In this document: one piece after another, positions 1 to 7,793 of the stretch | Layout: each line of letters begins with the position of its first letter | How positions within the stretch are numbered: position 1 is the first letter of the stretch | Source: Mycolicibacter senuensis | GTDB taxonomy: Bacteria; Actinomycetota; Actinomycetes; Mycobacteriales; Mycobacteriaceae | Length of the DNA: 64,000 nucleotides | NCBI RefSeq assembly: GCF_003284925.1 | Contig: NZ_QMEX01000002.1 | Coordinates: 108,179-172,178 of the forward strand | Direction of reading: 5' to 3' | Program-made: the position numbers and the translations under genes | Notes under the pieces: model-generated | What the model was told of the DNA's origin: nothing | Databases searched by the model: none | What the model saw: the letters and a program-made list of their open reading frames with translations, nothing else

Positions 1-580
1 GCAGGGCCGCCACCCAGCGCAGGTCGACGTCGAGCGGCCGGAATACCCGTCCGCCGAGCACCAACCCCGCGTCGGCTGCGTTATCGGCGATGGTGTCGAC
101 GATGGTGCGCAGATGACCCGTATCAGGGTCGGACATCTGCACCCGGGCGTCGAGGATCTCCAATGCGGGGGTGACGAACTCGGTGGCCCGCAGCACGTCG
201 AACAGCGTCACGTCCGGTCCGCGCAAGCTCTCGCCGAGCACAAAGGCCAACTCCACTTCGACACGGGGGCGAATGAAGCGGCCTGCCGGTACCCGCCCGC
301 CGTCTTCGACGAACATGTCGTCGAACAGTGCACCGTAGTCCGGCTCGTCGATGGACACCGCGCGTTGCATCACCTTGGAAGTCAGACCGATCTTGCGCCC
401 CTTGAGCACCCGTCCGTCGGTGACCTTGAGGTCCACCAACGCCCGCTGCACCGCGTAGGCGTCGTCGATGGTCATCTCCGGATAGTCGAGGGACAGCTGC
501 CGGATCGGCGTGCGGGTCCGCTCGGCCGCGTACAGGCGTCGCGCGATGTCGTCTATCTCGTCGGGGCTCGGCCGGCTCAT
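1..580 (-). CDS. 2-keto-4-pentenoate hydratase family protein (3' end outside window)
   Basis: Adds water to the 2-hydroxypenta-2,4-dienoate-type product released by meta-cleavage hydrolases (MhpD/HpaH family, fumarylacetoacetase fold). About 193 residues are visible. They include the family signature KIGLTSK near residues 63-69, an IDEPDYG stretch near 77-83 and an acidic metal-ligand segment VEVELAF near 107-113. The ATG at 580 lies 10 bp after the stop of the hydrolase gene, so the two are almost certainly co-transcribed, and the pair matches consecutive steps of a meta-cleavage pathway. The gene is cut by the left edge, so its C-terminus and exact substrate class (five-carbon or seven-carbon acid) cannot be judged. 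Confidence 0.85.
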   Translation of the reverse strand, partial: MSRPSPDEIDDIARRLYAAERTRTPIRQLSLDYPEMTIDDAYAVQRALVDLKVTDGRVLKGRKIGLTSKVMQRAVSIDEPDYGALFDDMFVEDGGRVPAGRFIRPRVEVELAFVLGESLRGPDVTLFDVLRATEFVTPALEILDARVQMSDPDTGHLRTIVDTIADNAADAGLVLGGRVFRPLDVDLRWVAAL

Positions 581-590
581 CGGCACAGTC

Positions 591-1502
591 TCACTTGGTG
601 AGGAACGCTACGGCGGCTGGATTGAACAATTCGGGATCCTCGAAATGCGGCCAGTGCCGCACATTCGGCATCTCCAAGACCTCCGCGCGCGGGATCAGTT
701 TGGCAACCGAGGTGGCGGTCTCCTGATAGACACCGTGATCGCGGCCCGACGCGACGACCATGACCGGCGCGGCGATCGTCGTCCAGTCCGATTCGGGAAT
801 CAGGTTGCGATCGCGGGCCGCGGCATCTTGCAAGATCAGTAGATGATCGATGGTTTCCCTGGTGTCGTCACGCTGGTAGATCGCCTGTCGTAGCCCGATG
901 AGGTCGGGCAGCCGGTTCGCCTCGTCGGCGATCAAGTGCGCAAACACCGCGTGCAACGACTCCCAGGTGGGTTCGTTGACGGCCTTGGTGCGTTCGGCCC
1001 GAATCCGCGCCATGTTCGCGGCGGCCGCCTCCTTACCCGCCGGCGACATCAGGATGACCTTCGACACCCGGTCGGGGTGGGACACCGCGATTGTCGCGGC
1101 GACCCAAGCACCGAGTGACATCACGACGAAGTTCGCCTGCGCCATGCCGAAGTGGTCCATCACCCCGAGCACATGCTCGACGTAAACGGGGATCTCGTAA
1201 TCGAAGTCGGGCTTGTCGGAGAAGCCGTTCCCGATCATGTCGATGGCCACGCAGTGGAAGTGCTCGGACAGTGCGGCCAGATTGGGCGCGAACGTCTCCC
1301 AATGTCCACCGGTTCCGTGCAGGAGTATCGCGGCCGGTTTATCGGGCGATCCCGCCTCGGCGTACCGGGTGCGCACCCGAGCGCCGTTGACTTCGATATC
1401 GACGAAGCCCTGCTGGAACGCGATCTCCTTGAGATACATCCAGATGCTGCGGTAGTCCTCCGTGTCGATCGCCGGCGCCTGCGACGCTGCCGTTTTGCTC
1501 AT
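591..1502 (-). CDS. Alpha/beta hydrolase, probable meta-cleavage product hydrolase
   Basis: A 303-residue alpha/beta hydrolase of the MhpC/HsaD/BphD type, which cleaves the C-C bond of 2-hydroxy-6-oxo-dienoate ring-fission products. Visible features are the oxyanion segment HGTGGH (62-67), nucleophile Ser129 in VMSLG, acid Asp255 in GRDHG and His283 in RHWPHFEDP. I chose the ATG at 1502 because a GAGAGAGG ribosome site sits just upstream; the frame stays open to 1571 without support. The neighbouring hydratase starts 10 bp downstream. The ring-cleavage enzyme that would feed it may be the class III dioxygenase at 23.4 kb. The family is secure; the C-C hydrolase function is inferred from context. 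Confidence 0.85.
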   Translation of the reverse strand: MSKTAASQAPAIDTEDYRSIWMYLKEIAFQQGFVDIEVNGARVRTRYAEAGSPDKPAAILLHGTGGHWETFAPNLAALSEHFHCVAIDMIGNGFSDKPDFDYEIPVYVEHVLGVMDHFGMAQANFVVMSLGAWVAATIAVSHPDRVSKVILMSPAGKEAAAANMARIRAERTKAVNEPTWESLHAVFAHLIADEANRLPDLIGLRQAIYQRDDTRETIDHLLILQDAAARDRNLIPESDWTTIAAPVMVVASGRDHGVYQETATSVAKLIPRAEVLEMPNVRHWPHFEDPELFNPAAVAFLTK

Positions 1503-1536
1503 CTTGACCTCTCTCCCGCGCCCCATCGACCCATCC

Positions 1537-1554
1537 TTCTGACACTTCTGTCGC
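1537..1554. promoter_or_regulatory. Putative operator, TTCTGAC-N6-GTCGC
   Basis: TTCTGAC, six bases, then GTCGC, 35 bp upstream of the hydrolase start. It matches boxes at 21919, 25153, 25249 and 30060 (reverse), with one mismatch in the right half. Operator role is inferred from recurrence. Confidence 0.4.
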
Positions 1555-1676
1555 CTATCGACATCGTCCACCGTCGGTCGTTGCCCGATTCATCCAGTCT
1601 GCATGTTCGCATGTAGATAACGCAACGGCTCCACCGCATCGCTCAACGCCAACAGCTCTCCATCGCGGAGGAATTA

Positions 1677-1705
1677 TTGATTCTGACAGTTATATGCGGT
1701 AATAC
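1677..1705 (+). promoter_or_regulatory. Promoter with TTCTGACA box in the spacer
   Basis: A -35 like TTGATT (1677-1682) and a -10 like TAATAC (1700-1705) are separated by exactly 17 bp. Transcription would start about 7-8 bp after the -10, at or next to the GTG at 1713, so the mRNA may be leaderless. The left half of the recurring box, TTCTGACA, lies at 1681-1688 overlapping the -35 and spacer, a good position for repression. Confidence 0.5.
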
Positions 1706-1712
1706 TGGGAGG

Positions 1713-1967
1713 GTGAGCAGCTCCACAGCCGGACGCCGGGTGCTCGCGGACTTGGTCAACGAGTTCGCGGCCGTACGGTTGTCGCTGGACGTCAGCGGCA
1801 ACGGTCCCCGACTGCTGATCGAGGACCTCGAAAACGGTGGCCAAGTCTTCTTGTGCCCGCTGGAATTATCGAGTTTCACGCTGGCCACCCCTGAGGACCG
1901 GGAAGACTGGCTGCGAGTGGGCGATTACCGGGCCGACCGTCAGCCCAGAGGCGGTGAGCGGGCGTGA
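1713..1967 (+). CDS. Small conserved-looking protein, first gene of the Rieske operon
   Basis: An 84-residue soluble protein with no family I recognise. It has no membrane segment, signal peptide or cysteine cluster. The middle is acidic and hydrophobic in turn (a segment beginning LLIEDLENGGQ), and the tail is Arg-rich. Its stop overlaps the GTG of the thiolase-like gene by 4 bp (GTGA), which supports real translation. The frame can also begin at a TTG at 1677 with GGAGG upstream, giving 96 residues, but that codon falls in the -35 of a good promoter, so I prefer the GTG at 1713. Function unknown; position suggests a role with the thiolase-like/DUF35 pair. Confidence 0.6.
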   Translation: MSSSTAGRRVLADLVNEFAAVRLSLDVSGNGPRLLIEDLENGGQVFLCPLELSSFTLATPEDREDWLRVGDYRADRQPRGGERA

Positions 1968-3118
1968 CCCCGCCACATGTCGCAGTCGTCGGGCTCGGGA
2001 TGACGGCCATGTCGCTGCAGCCCGGCGCGACACCGCTTGAGCTGGCCTGCCAGGCCACCGCCGCTGCGCTCACCGACGCAGGCATCGAGCACGCAGAGGT
2101 CGACGGTCTGCTGGTGGGTTCATCCCAGGGGGTGCGCCCGGATCGGTTGGGCGTCGGCTTCGCCGCACAGGGCGGCTTTGCAGACTTGCGCTTGCTCGAG
2201 CACGTCGAGATCAAAGGCGCGACAACGATCGCGATGATCCAGCGTGCCCGGCACGCCATCGTGGCCAGCGAAGCATCGACGGTGGTCTGCGTCTTCGCGG
2301 ACGCGCCGCTGGTCGAAGGCAAAGGGGCGGGTTCGACGTACGCGCACAGTGGTGGCAATACCGGGCTGCGCGGGCTGGAGCGCGCTTCCGGCCTGTTGGG
2401 TTCGGTGCCGACCTACGCGCTGCTGGCCCAGCGCTGGCTGCACGTCACCGGAACCAACGCCGACGCGCTCTGTGCAGTGGCGACCACGGCGCGGCGCTGG
2501 GCGACGGGAAATCCCGACGCCGTCAACCGCGAACCACTCGATGACGAGGGCTACGCCGCCAGCCCGATGATCGCCGAGCCGTTGCGCCGGCTGGATTGCG
2601 CGCGACCGGTCAACGGCGCGGTCGCCGTCGTGCTCACCGGTCAAGAATCGGTCGGCTCCACGCGGCTCGCGATCCGCGGCACTGGTCGCAATCATCCGGT
2701 GCGCCGCCGCCGCGCCGGAGCGGAGTCGTGGTTCGGTGGCGGCTGTCGCGCCGTGGACGATGCACTGCAGGAAGCCGGCGTCACGCGGGCCGACCTCGAC
2801 ATCGCCGAGCTCTACGACCCGTTCTCCATCGTCACCCTGGCGTTGCTCGATGAGTACCGGCTTACCGGGGACGTGCCCGTAGGAGCCTTCGTCCGAGACG
2901 GTCAGACCGGCCCGGGCGGGACGCTGCCGACCAACACCGGTGGTGGTCAGCTGTCCGGCTTCTACCTGCAAGGCATGACGCCCCTTGCCGAGGCCGTGAT
3001 CCAATTACGCGGAACCGGCGGTGACCGTCAGGTTCCCGACGCGACCATCGCCCTGGTTGGCGGGATCGGCGGTCGGATGGACCATCACGCCGCACTGGTG
3101 CTGGAGCGAGCGGCATGA
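1964..3118 (+). CDS. Thiolase-like protein (SCP-x/Ltp2 type, non-canonical active site)
   Basis: A 384-residue protein of the thiolase superfamily in the lipid-transfer/acetyl-CoA acetyltransferase branch. Where thiolases carry the nucleophilic Cys this one reads KGATTI (about residues 84-89), and the usual HGG motif is TGG in NTGGGQLSG (about 325), so both thiolytic residues look absent. A YDPF segment near 283 is kept. The gene is followed, with ATGA overlap, by a DUF35 zinc-ribbon protein. The same pairing defines the actinobacterial side-chain retro-aldolases such as Ltp2-ChsH2. I infer a C-C lyase (aldolase) acting on a CoA ester rather than a thiolase. Start GTG overlaps the previous stop. 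Confidence 0.8.
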   Translation: MTPPHVAVVGLGMTAMSLQPGATPLELACQATAAALTDAGIEHAEVDGLLVGSSQGVRPDRLGVGFAAQGGFADLRLLEHVEIKGATTIAMIQRARHAIVASEASTVVCVFADAPLVEGKGAGSTYAHSGGNTGLRGLERASGLLGSVPTYALLAQRWLHVTGTNADALCAVATTARRWATGNPDAVNREPLDDEGYAASPMIAEPLRRLDCARPVNGAVAVVLTGQESVGSTRLAIRGTGRNHPVRRRRAGAESWFGGGCRAVDDALQEAGVTRADLDIAELYDPFSIVTLALLDEYRLTGDVPVGAFVRDGQTGPGGTLPTNTGGGQLSGFYLQGMTPLAEAVIQLRGTGGDRQVPDATIALVGGIGGRMDHHAALVLERAA

Positions 3119-3564
3119 CGGCCGTCCCCGATGTCACCGGACAGGACTGGCTGTTGGAACCGGCGCTGGCTCCCGCGGTCAACCTGGATGCGATTCGCCC
3201 GCTCTACGATGCGGCCGCACGCGGTGAGCTGGCGCTGCCGTTCTGCACCTCCTGCGCCTTGGCGCTCGAGCTCGAGCAGCAGGTCTGCGACGGGTGCGGC
3301 GGCACGGAGCGTCAGTGGAGTGCAGTCGAACCGTACGGCGTGGTGCACGCCGCGACCCTGATGCACCGCCGCGAGCGAGGACTGGTGCGTGCCACAGAGC
3401 CTTACCCGATCGTCGACGTCGAACTGGACAGTGGGCACCGGATCGTGATGGCCCTGACCGCGCCCGGTTCAGCACCCGGCATTGGCGCGCGCGTTCGCGT
3501 CGGGTTCCGCCGCCTCGCCGACGTTGCACTTCCCGCCATCGAGATTCTGGAGGACCCCGAGTGA
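3115..3564 (+). CDS. DUF35 OB-fold/zinc-ribbon protein, partner of the thiolase-like gene
   Basis: A 149-residue protein with an N-terminal helix region and a rubredoxin-like zinc ribbon made by Cys44, Cys47, Cys58 and Cys61, followed by an OB-fold (about 70-145). Proteins of this family bind acyl-CoA and form complexes with thiolase-like subunits. It overlaps the thiolase-like gene by 4 bp (ATGA) and the Rieske oxygenase gene by 4 bp (GTGA), so its dose is tied to both. By analogy with the DUF35 domain of ChsH2 it likely activates or scaffolds the thiolase-like aldolase. A second, separate pair of the same kind is at 40.6-42.2 kb. Confidence 0.85.
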   Translation: MTAVPDVTGQDWLLEPALAPAVNLDAIRPLYDAAARGELALPFCTSCALALELEQQVCDGCGGTERQWSAVEPYGVVHAATLMHRRERGLVRATEPYPIVDVELDSGHRIVMALTAPGSAPGIGARVRVGFRRLADVALPAIEILEDPE

Positions 3565-4859
3565 CGATTACGGAAAACCCGACTACGGTCGATACGCCTG
3601 ACGATTTCGATGTCACCACGGTGGTGCAGACCGCCCGTGTGCACGGGTCGGTGTACACCTCGCCCGAGATCTTCCGCCGCGAAATGGACACCATCTTCAC
3701 GACGGGCTGGGTCTACGTTGCGCACGAGAGCGAAGTCAGCGAGCGCGGCGATTACCTGACCCGGATGATCGGCCATAACCCGGTCGTGGTGGTACGCAGC
3801 AAGGACGGCATCGTGCGGGTGCTGATGAACCGCTGTACCCACCGTGCCAACAAGTTGTGCAATGCCGAGAAAGGTAACGCCAACTCGTTTCGTTGCCCGT
3901 ACCACGGCTGGACATTTGGCAACAACGGTGCGCTGCAGGGTGTTCCGATGCGCGAGGGCTATGGTGCCGACTTCAACCAGGTACGGTCCGAGCTCGGCCT
4001 CGTCCCCGCACCCCGCGTCGACAGTTACGGCGGATTCATATTCGCATCGCTGACGGCCGACGGCGTCTCGCTGAGCCAACACCTCGGTAAGGCGACTAAC
4101 GCCATCGACCGGCTGCTTAACCTCTCGCCGACCCGCAAGATCGATCTGCGGGCGAACTGGATGAAGCATCTCCACCACGCCAACTGGAAGATGGTGGTCG
4201 AGAACAACGTTGACGGATACCACGCCCTGTTCACCCACGCATCGGTCTATGAAGCGGTCAAGCCGGCCAAGGTATCGCACGTTCCGACCAAAGTCGACGT
4301 GCTCGTCCGCGATATCGGCAACGGGCACTCCGAGATCGACTACAGCGAGGAATACCGCAAATTGGACGAGGAATTCGTCTGGTACGGACGCATTCCCCGC
4401 GCCAAGCTCGCCGGGTATGTCGAGGCCCTGGAGCAGGCATACGGACCGGATCAGGCACACGACGCGCTGGTGGTCGGTCCTCCGCACACCCTGATATGGC
4501 CCAACCTGTTCCTGGCGGAGATGAACGTGATGTTCGTTGAGCCACAGGCGACCGACCGCACCATCGCCTACACCACCCCGGTGCTGATACCCGGCCAGGA
4601 CGATCTGAACGATCGCACGATGCGGCGTTCCGAAGGCGCGATGGGGCCAGCGGGGTTTCTGATCGCCGACGATGGCGAGATCGGCATGCGCAACCAGGCC
4701 GGGCTCGCCGCGAAGCTTTCAGACTGGCTGGTGCTATCGCGAGGCATGGAGAGCGACATAACGGATGAAACCGGAACCATCAACCGGGACAAGAGTGCCG
4801 AGACACCCCAGCGGGGCTTCTACTCGCAGTGGGCTGCGGTCGTCGGCGGGAAGGCGTAA
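3561..4859 (+). CDS. Aromatic-ring-hydroxylating (Rieske) oxygenase, alpha subunit
   Basis: A 432-residue catalytic subunit of a non-haem iron oxygenase. The Rieske [2Fe-2S] ligands are Cys92, His94, Cys112 and His115 (CTH...CPYH). The mononuclear iron site shows Asp218, His221 and His226 in VDGYHALFTH. The GTG at 3561 overlaps the DUF35 stop, and the frame upstream of it is merely open. A matching beta subunit follows 3 bp later, so the enzyme is an alpha-beta type like benzoate, cumate or salicylate oxygenases. No reductase or ferredoxin lies in this operon; the KshB-like reductase at 62.8 kb or the chromosome elsewhere may supply electrons. Substrate unknown, probably an aromatic or cyclic acid. 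Confidence 0.93.
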   Translation: MTITENPTTVDTPDDFDVTTVVQTARVHGSVYTSPEIFRREMDTIFTTGWVYVAHESEVSERGDYLTRMIGHNPVVVVRSKDGIVRVLMNRCTHRANKLCNAEKGNANSFRCPYHGWTFGNNGALQGVPMREGYGADFNQVRSELGLVPAPRVDSYGGFIFASLTADGVSLSQHLGKATNAIDRLLNLSPTRKIDLRANWMKHLHHANWKMVVENNVDGYHALFTHASVYEAVKPAKVSHVPTKVDVLVRDIGNGHSEIDYSEEYRKLDEEFVWYGRIPRAKLAGYVEALEQAYGPDQAHDALVVGPPHTLIWPNLFLAEMNVMFVEPQATDRTIAYTTPVLIPGQDDLNDRTMRRSEGAMGPAGFLIADDGEIGMRNQAGLAAKLSDWLVLSRGMESDITDETGTINRDKSAETPQRGFYSQWAAVVGGKA

Positions 4860-4862
4860 CGG

Positions 4863-5378
4863 ATGAGTGTGGAAGCCCAGTCGGAGTCCCATCCGCTGCT
4901 GCGGGCGCTGCCTGAGCCCGACATCATGGCCTTTCTCTACCTCGAGGCTCGTCTCGCCGACGAGGGCCGCTACTCGGAGTGGGAAGCGCTGTGGGCCGAT
5001 GACGATGACACCGTGCAGTACCGGGTGCCCATGCACCCGGACGATGACCCACGTATGAAGCTGGCTTACATCAATGACAATCGGCGCCGGATCAAAAGCC
5101 GGATAGCCCAACTGAACACCGGAAATCGGCATTCCCAAACGCCACCGTCGGTAATGCGCCGCTTGGTATCCAACAGCGAGGTCATCGACCAGAGCATCGA
5201 CACCGTCACGGTCGAGTCCAACTTCGCCATCTTCGAATACCGTTTGCATCAACGGTTCTGGGCCGGCCGCGTGATCCACACGATACGCCGGTCCGATAGC
5301 GGGCTGAGCCTGGTCCGCAAGATCGTGCATCTGATCGACGCAGGCGGGCCGCTCGACACACTGTCCTTCCTGGTCTGA
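4863..5378 (+). CDS. Aromatic-ring-hydroxylating oxygenase, beta subunit
   Basis: A 171-residue small subunit (cystatin/NTF2-like fold) of the Rieske oxygenase encoded 3 bp upstream. Family features are the LYLEARLADEGRYSEWEALW helix region near residues 25-44, the Y-R-V-P segment near 57-60, and the C-terminal RKIVHLID strand. Beta subunits have no cofactor; they shape the alpha3beta3 hexamer. The length is usual. The acyl-CoA ligase follows 5 bp after the stop, so the whole group is one transcript. Confidence 0.92.
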   Translation: MSVEAQSESHPLLRALPEPDIMAFLYLEARLADEGRYSEWEALWADDDDTVQYRVPMHPDDDPRMKLAYINDNRRRIKSRIAQLNTGNRHSQTPPSVMRRLVSNSEVIDQSIDTVTVESNFAIFEYRLHQRFWAGRVIHTIRRSDSGLSLVRKIVHLIDAGGPLDTLSFLV

Positions 5379-5383
5379 CCGCC

Positions 5384-7003
5384 ATGCTTATCGGAGACAT
5401 TGCGACCAATAACGCCCGCCGGTACCCAGACAAGCGGGCGCTCGTCGATGCCGATCGGACGCACACCTGGTCGCAGGTGGACGCACGCGCCCGACGTCTG
5501 GCCAACTTCATGACCGACAGGGGCCTGAACCGCGGCGACCGGGTGATGGTGATCGCCCGCAACTGCATTGAGTGGCCAGAGATCTCGTTCGGACTGGCCG
5601 AGGCCGGACTCGTGGCCGTCCCGGTCAACATCCGACTCGCACCTGACGAGGTCGCCCACGTCCGTGATGACTCCGGGGCACGTGCGGCGATCATCCACGC
5701 CGACCACGTCGTGAAGTTCGTCGGCGAATTGGCGGAGTTGGCGGTGCTACTCGGCATTGGCACTCAGAAAACGATCGGCGACCACGAGCTAATCACCGAC
5801 TACGACACCGCTTTAGCACATGCCAGGCCGAGTGTGCCGCCGAAGTGCATCTCCCCCGACGACACCGCGGTCATCCTGTACACCAGCGGGACCACCGGCC
5901 GGGCCAAGGGCGTGATGCACACTCACCGCGGGCTGCTCTACCAGGCCGCGGACACTAACCTGGTAACGGAGGCCAACCGCTCCGACGTCATGCTGGCGAC
6001 AACCCCGTTTTTCACCGCGGGCGGCATGGTGCGCACCGTGTCGTGGCTCTACCTCGGCCAGACCATGGTGATCCACCAACGGTTCGATCCCCAGGCCGTG
6101 ATCGACGAGATCGAGCGAAGCAAAATAACTTTCACCACCTTCATCCCGACCATGCTGCACCGCACGCTGGCTATTCTCGAAAACGGCCCGCGTCGCGACA
6201 TGTCAAGTCTGCGCCGGATCTCCTACGGCTCAGCACCGGTACCGCCTGGCCTGGCGCGCAAGGCAATGGATCTGCTCGGCTGCGATCTGCAGCAACGCTA
6301 CGGGCTGACCGAATGCGGAGGGCAGGCCACCATATTGACGCCCCAGGACCATCGCGACATCGTTGACGGCAAGACGTCGATCACCACCTCCTGTGGCCAG
6401 GAGACTCCGATGTGCTCGATCCGCGTCATCTCCACCGAAGAGGGAGCCGACGGCAACGACGCGCGGATCGGCGAGGTCGGCGAAATCGTCATCGTCAGCC
6501 CGGCCAACGCGATCGGGTACTGGAACCGGCCTGAGCAGACCGCCGAGACGTTCCGCCCCGACGGATTGCGCACTGGCGATCTCGGTTACCTCGACGCCGA
6601 GAACTACCTGCACATCACCGGCCGCAAGACAGACATGATCATCTCCGGCGGATTCAACGTCTACCCCGCCGAGATCGAACGGGTCATCGCGCAAAACCTC
6701 GGCGTTGACCTGGTTGCGGTTGTCGGGGTGCCGGACCCGGAGTGGGGTGAGACGCCCATCGCCGTGGTGATCCCCAAGCCCCATGTCACCGATCTGGACG
6801 GGCTCACTTCCGAATTGACCGTGCTCTGCAGGGCGGAGTTGGCTGGATACAAGCAACCGCGTCGGTTCGAATACCGCACCGAATTCCCGTTGGGGCCGGC
6901 GGGCAAGATCCTCAAACGTGAGATCGCAAACCAGGTGGTTCAGGTTGACGAAATGGCTGAGAGTCTGCCGGCGGCATCCGGGCCAAGCAAGGAGCGCCCA
7001 TGA
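5384..7003 (+). CDS. AMP-forming acyl-CoA ligase
   Basis: A 539-residue member of the ANL superfamily that activates a carboxylic acid with ATP and CoA. The P-loop-like motif YTSGTTGRAKG is at about 166-176, YGLTECG at about 305-311, and the hinge and Lys-bearing C-terminal part (GRKTDMIISGGFNVYP, then GKILKRE near the end) are intact. The stop overlaps the enoyl-CoA hydratase ATG (ATGA). It probably activates the carboxyl of the ring substrate or of its side chain so that the hydratase and dehydrogenase can act. A decayed tail of a paralogue is found in front of the second hydratase copy at 54.8 kb. Confidence 0.9.
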   Translation: MLIGDIATNNARRYPDKRALVDADRTHTWSQVDARARRLANFMTDRGLNRGDRVMVIARNCIEWPEISFGLAEAGLVAVPVNIRLAPDEVAHVRDDSGARAAIIHADHVVKFVGELAELAVLLGIGTQKTIGDHELITDYDTALAHARPSVPPKCISPDDTAVILYTSGTTGRAKGVMHTHRGLLYQAADTNLVTEANRSDVMLATTPFFTAGGMVRTVSWLYLGQTMVIHQRFDPQAVIDEIERSKITFTTFIPTMLHRTLAILENGPRRDMSSLRRISYGSAPVPPGLARKAMDLLGCDLQQRYGLTECGGQATILTPQDHRDIVDGKTSITTSCGQETPMCSIRVISTEEGADGNDARIGEVGEIVIVSPANAIGYWNRPEQTAETFRPDGLRTGDLGYLDAENYLHITGRKTDMIISGGFNVYPAEIERVIAQNLGVDLVAVVGVPDPEWGETPIAVVIPKPHVTDLDGLTSELTVLCRAELAGYKQPRRFEYRTEFPLGPAGKILKREIANQVVQVDEMAESLPAASGPSKERP

Positions 7004-7785
7004 TCGACCTGAGCAGCCCGACCACCATCGAATTCGAGGTACGCGAACACGTCGCCACGGTGACGCTGAACCGGCCGGAAAAACTGAACAGTTTCAACAA
7101 GCGGATGGCGGACGAACTCACCGCGGTGTGGGCAACGGTTCGCGACGACGACGACATTCGTGTCGCGGTGCTGCGCGCCAACGGTGACCGCGCGTTCTGC
7201 ACCGGGATCGACGTGTCGGAGGGCACCTGGTGGACACAGGAGCCGATCTTCAACCAGGAGGATCCCGGAGCCTTCCTGGGCCCGAAGGCGCACCGGGTGT
7301 GGAAGCCGGTGATCGCGGCGCTGCACGGCATCGTTGCCGGCGGCGCAATGTATTTCGTCAACGAATGCGAATTCGCCATCTGCGGTGAATCCGCCACCTT
7401 CTTCGACCCGCACGCCAATGCCGGGATCGTCTCGGCGCTGGAGCCGATGGGCATGCTGGCCCTCGGGGTGCCCTACGGCGAGGTGATGCGGTGGGCGCTG
7501 CTCGGCAGTGAGGAGCGGTTGACCGCCCAGACCGCGTTACGGATCGGACTGGTCACCGAGATCGTGCCCGATGACAGGTTGCGGTCCCGAGCAATGGAAT
7601 TCGCCTGTGAGATCGCCTCCCGGCGACCCGCGGGTATCCAGGGCACCGTGCGCGCGATGTGGGAGGCTCGCGACCTGCCGCCGGCGATCGCAGCGCGGCA
7701 CGGCATGTCCTATACGCATCTCGGCAATGCCGGCGACGGACGTACTGACTCACGTACCAATAAGAAAGCCGCGCGGACGCGGTGA
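7000..7785 (+). CDS. Enoyl-CoA hydratase/isomerase family protein, copy 1
   Basis: A 261-residue crotonase. Oxyanion-hole segments are CTGID near residues 67-71 and GIVAGGAM near 109-116. Where classical hydratases have the first catalytic Glu (PE), it reads DPHANAG (about 135-141), and the second Glu position is also changed, so the chemistry may differ from simple hydration. It lies between acyl-CoA ligase and aldehyde dehydrogenase, an arrangement also seen in hydroxycinnamate side-chain pathways where a crotonase hydrates and then cleaves to an aldehyde; this is a possibility only. By hand count it is about 85 percent identical to the copy at 54902-55687. Confidence 0.88.
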   Translation: MIDLSSPTTIEFEVREHVATVTLNRPEKLNSFNKRMADELTAVWATVRDDDDIRVAVLRANGDRAFCTGIDVSEGTWWTQEPIFNQEDPGAFLGPKAHRVWKPVIAALHGIVAGGAMYFVNECEFAICGESATFFDPHANAGIVSALEPMGMLALGVPYGEVMRWALLGSEERLTAQTALRIGLVTEIVPDDRLRSRAMEFACEIASRRPAGIQGTVRAMWEARDLPPAIAARHGMSYTHLGNAGDGRTDSRTNKKAARTR

Positions 7786-7793
7786 GGACGACG

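Noticed and set aside
3402..4487. A 361-codon open frame antisense to the Rieske alpha subunit
   Set aside because: Artefact of codon bias; the sense strand has the complete Rieske and iron motifs.
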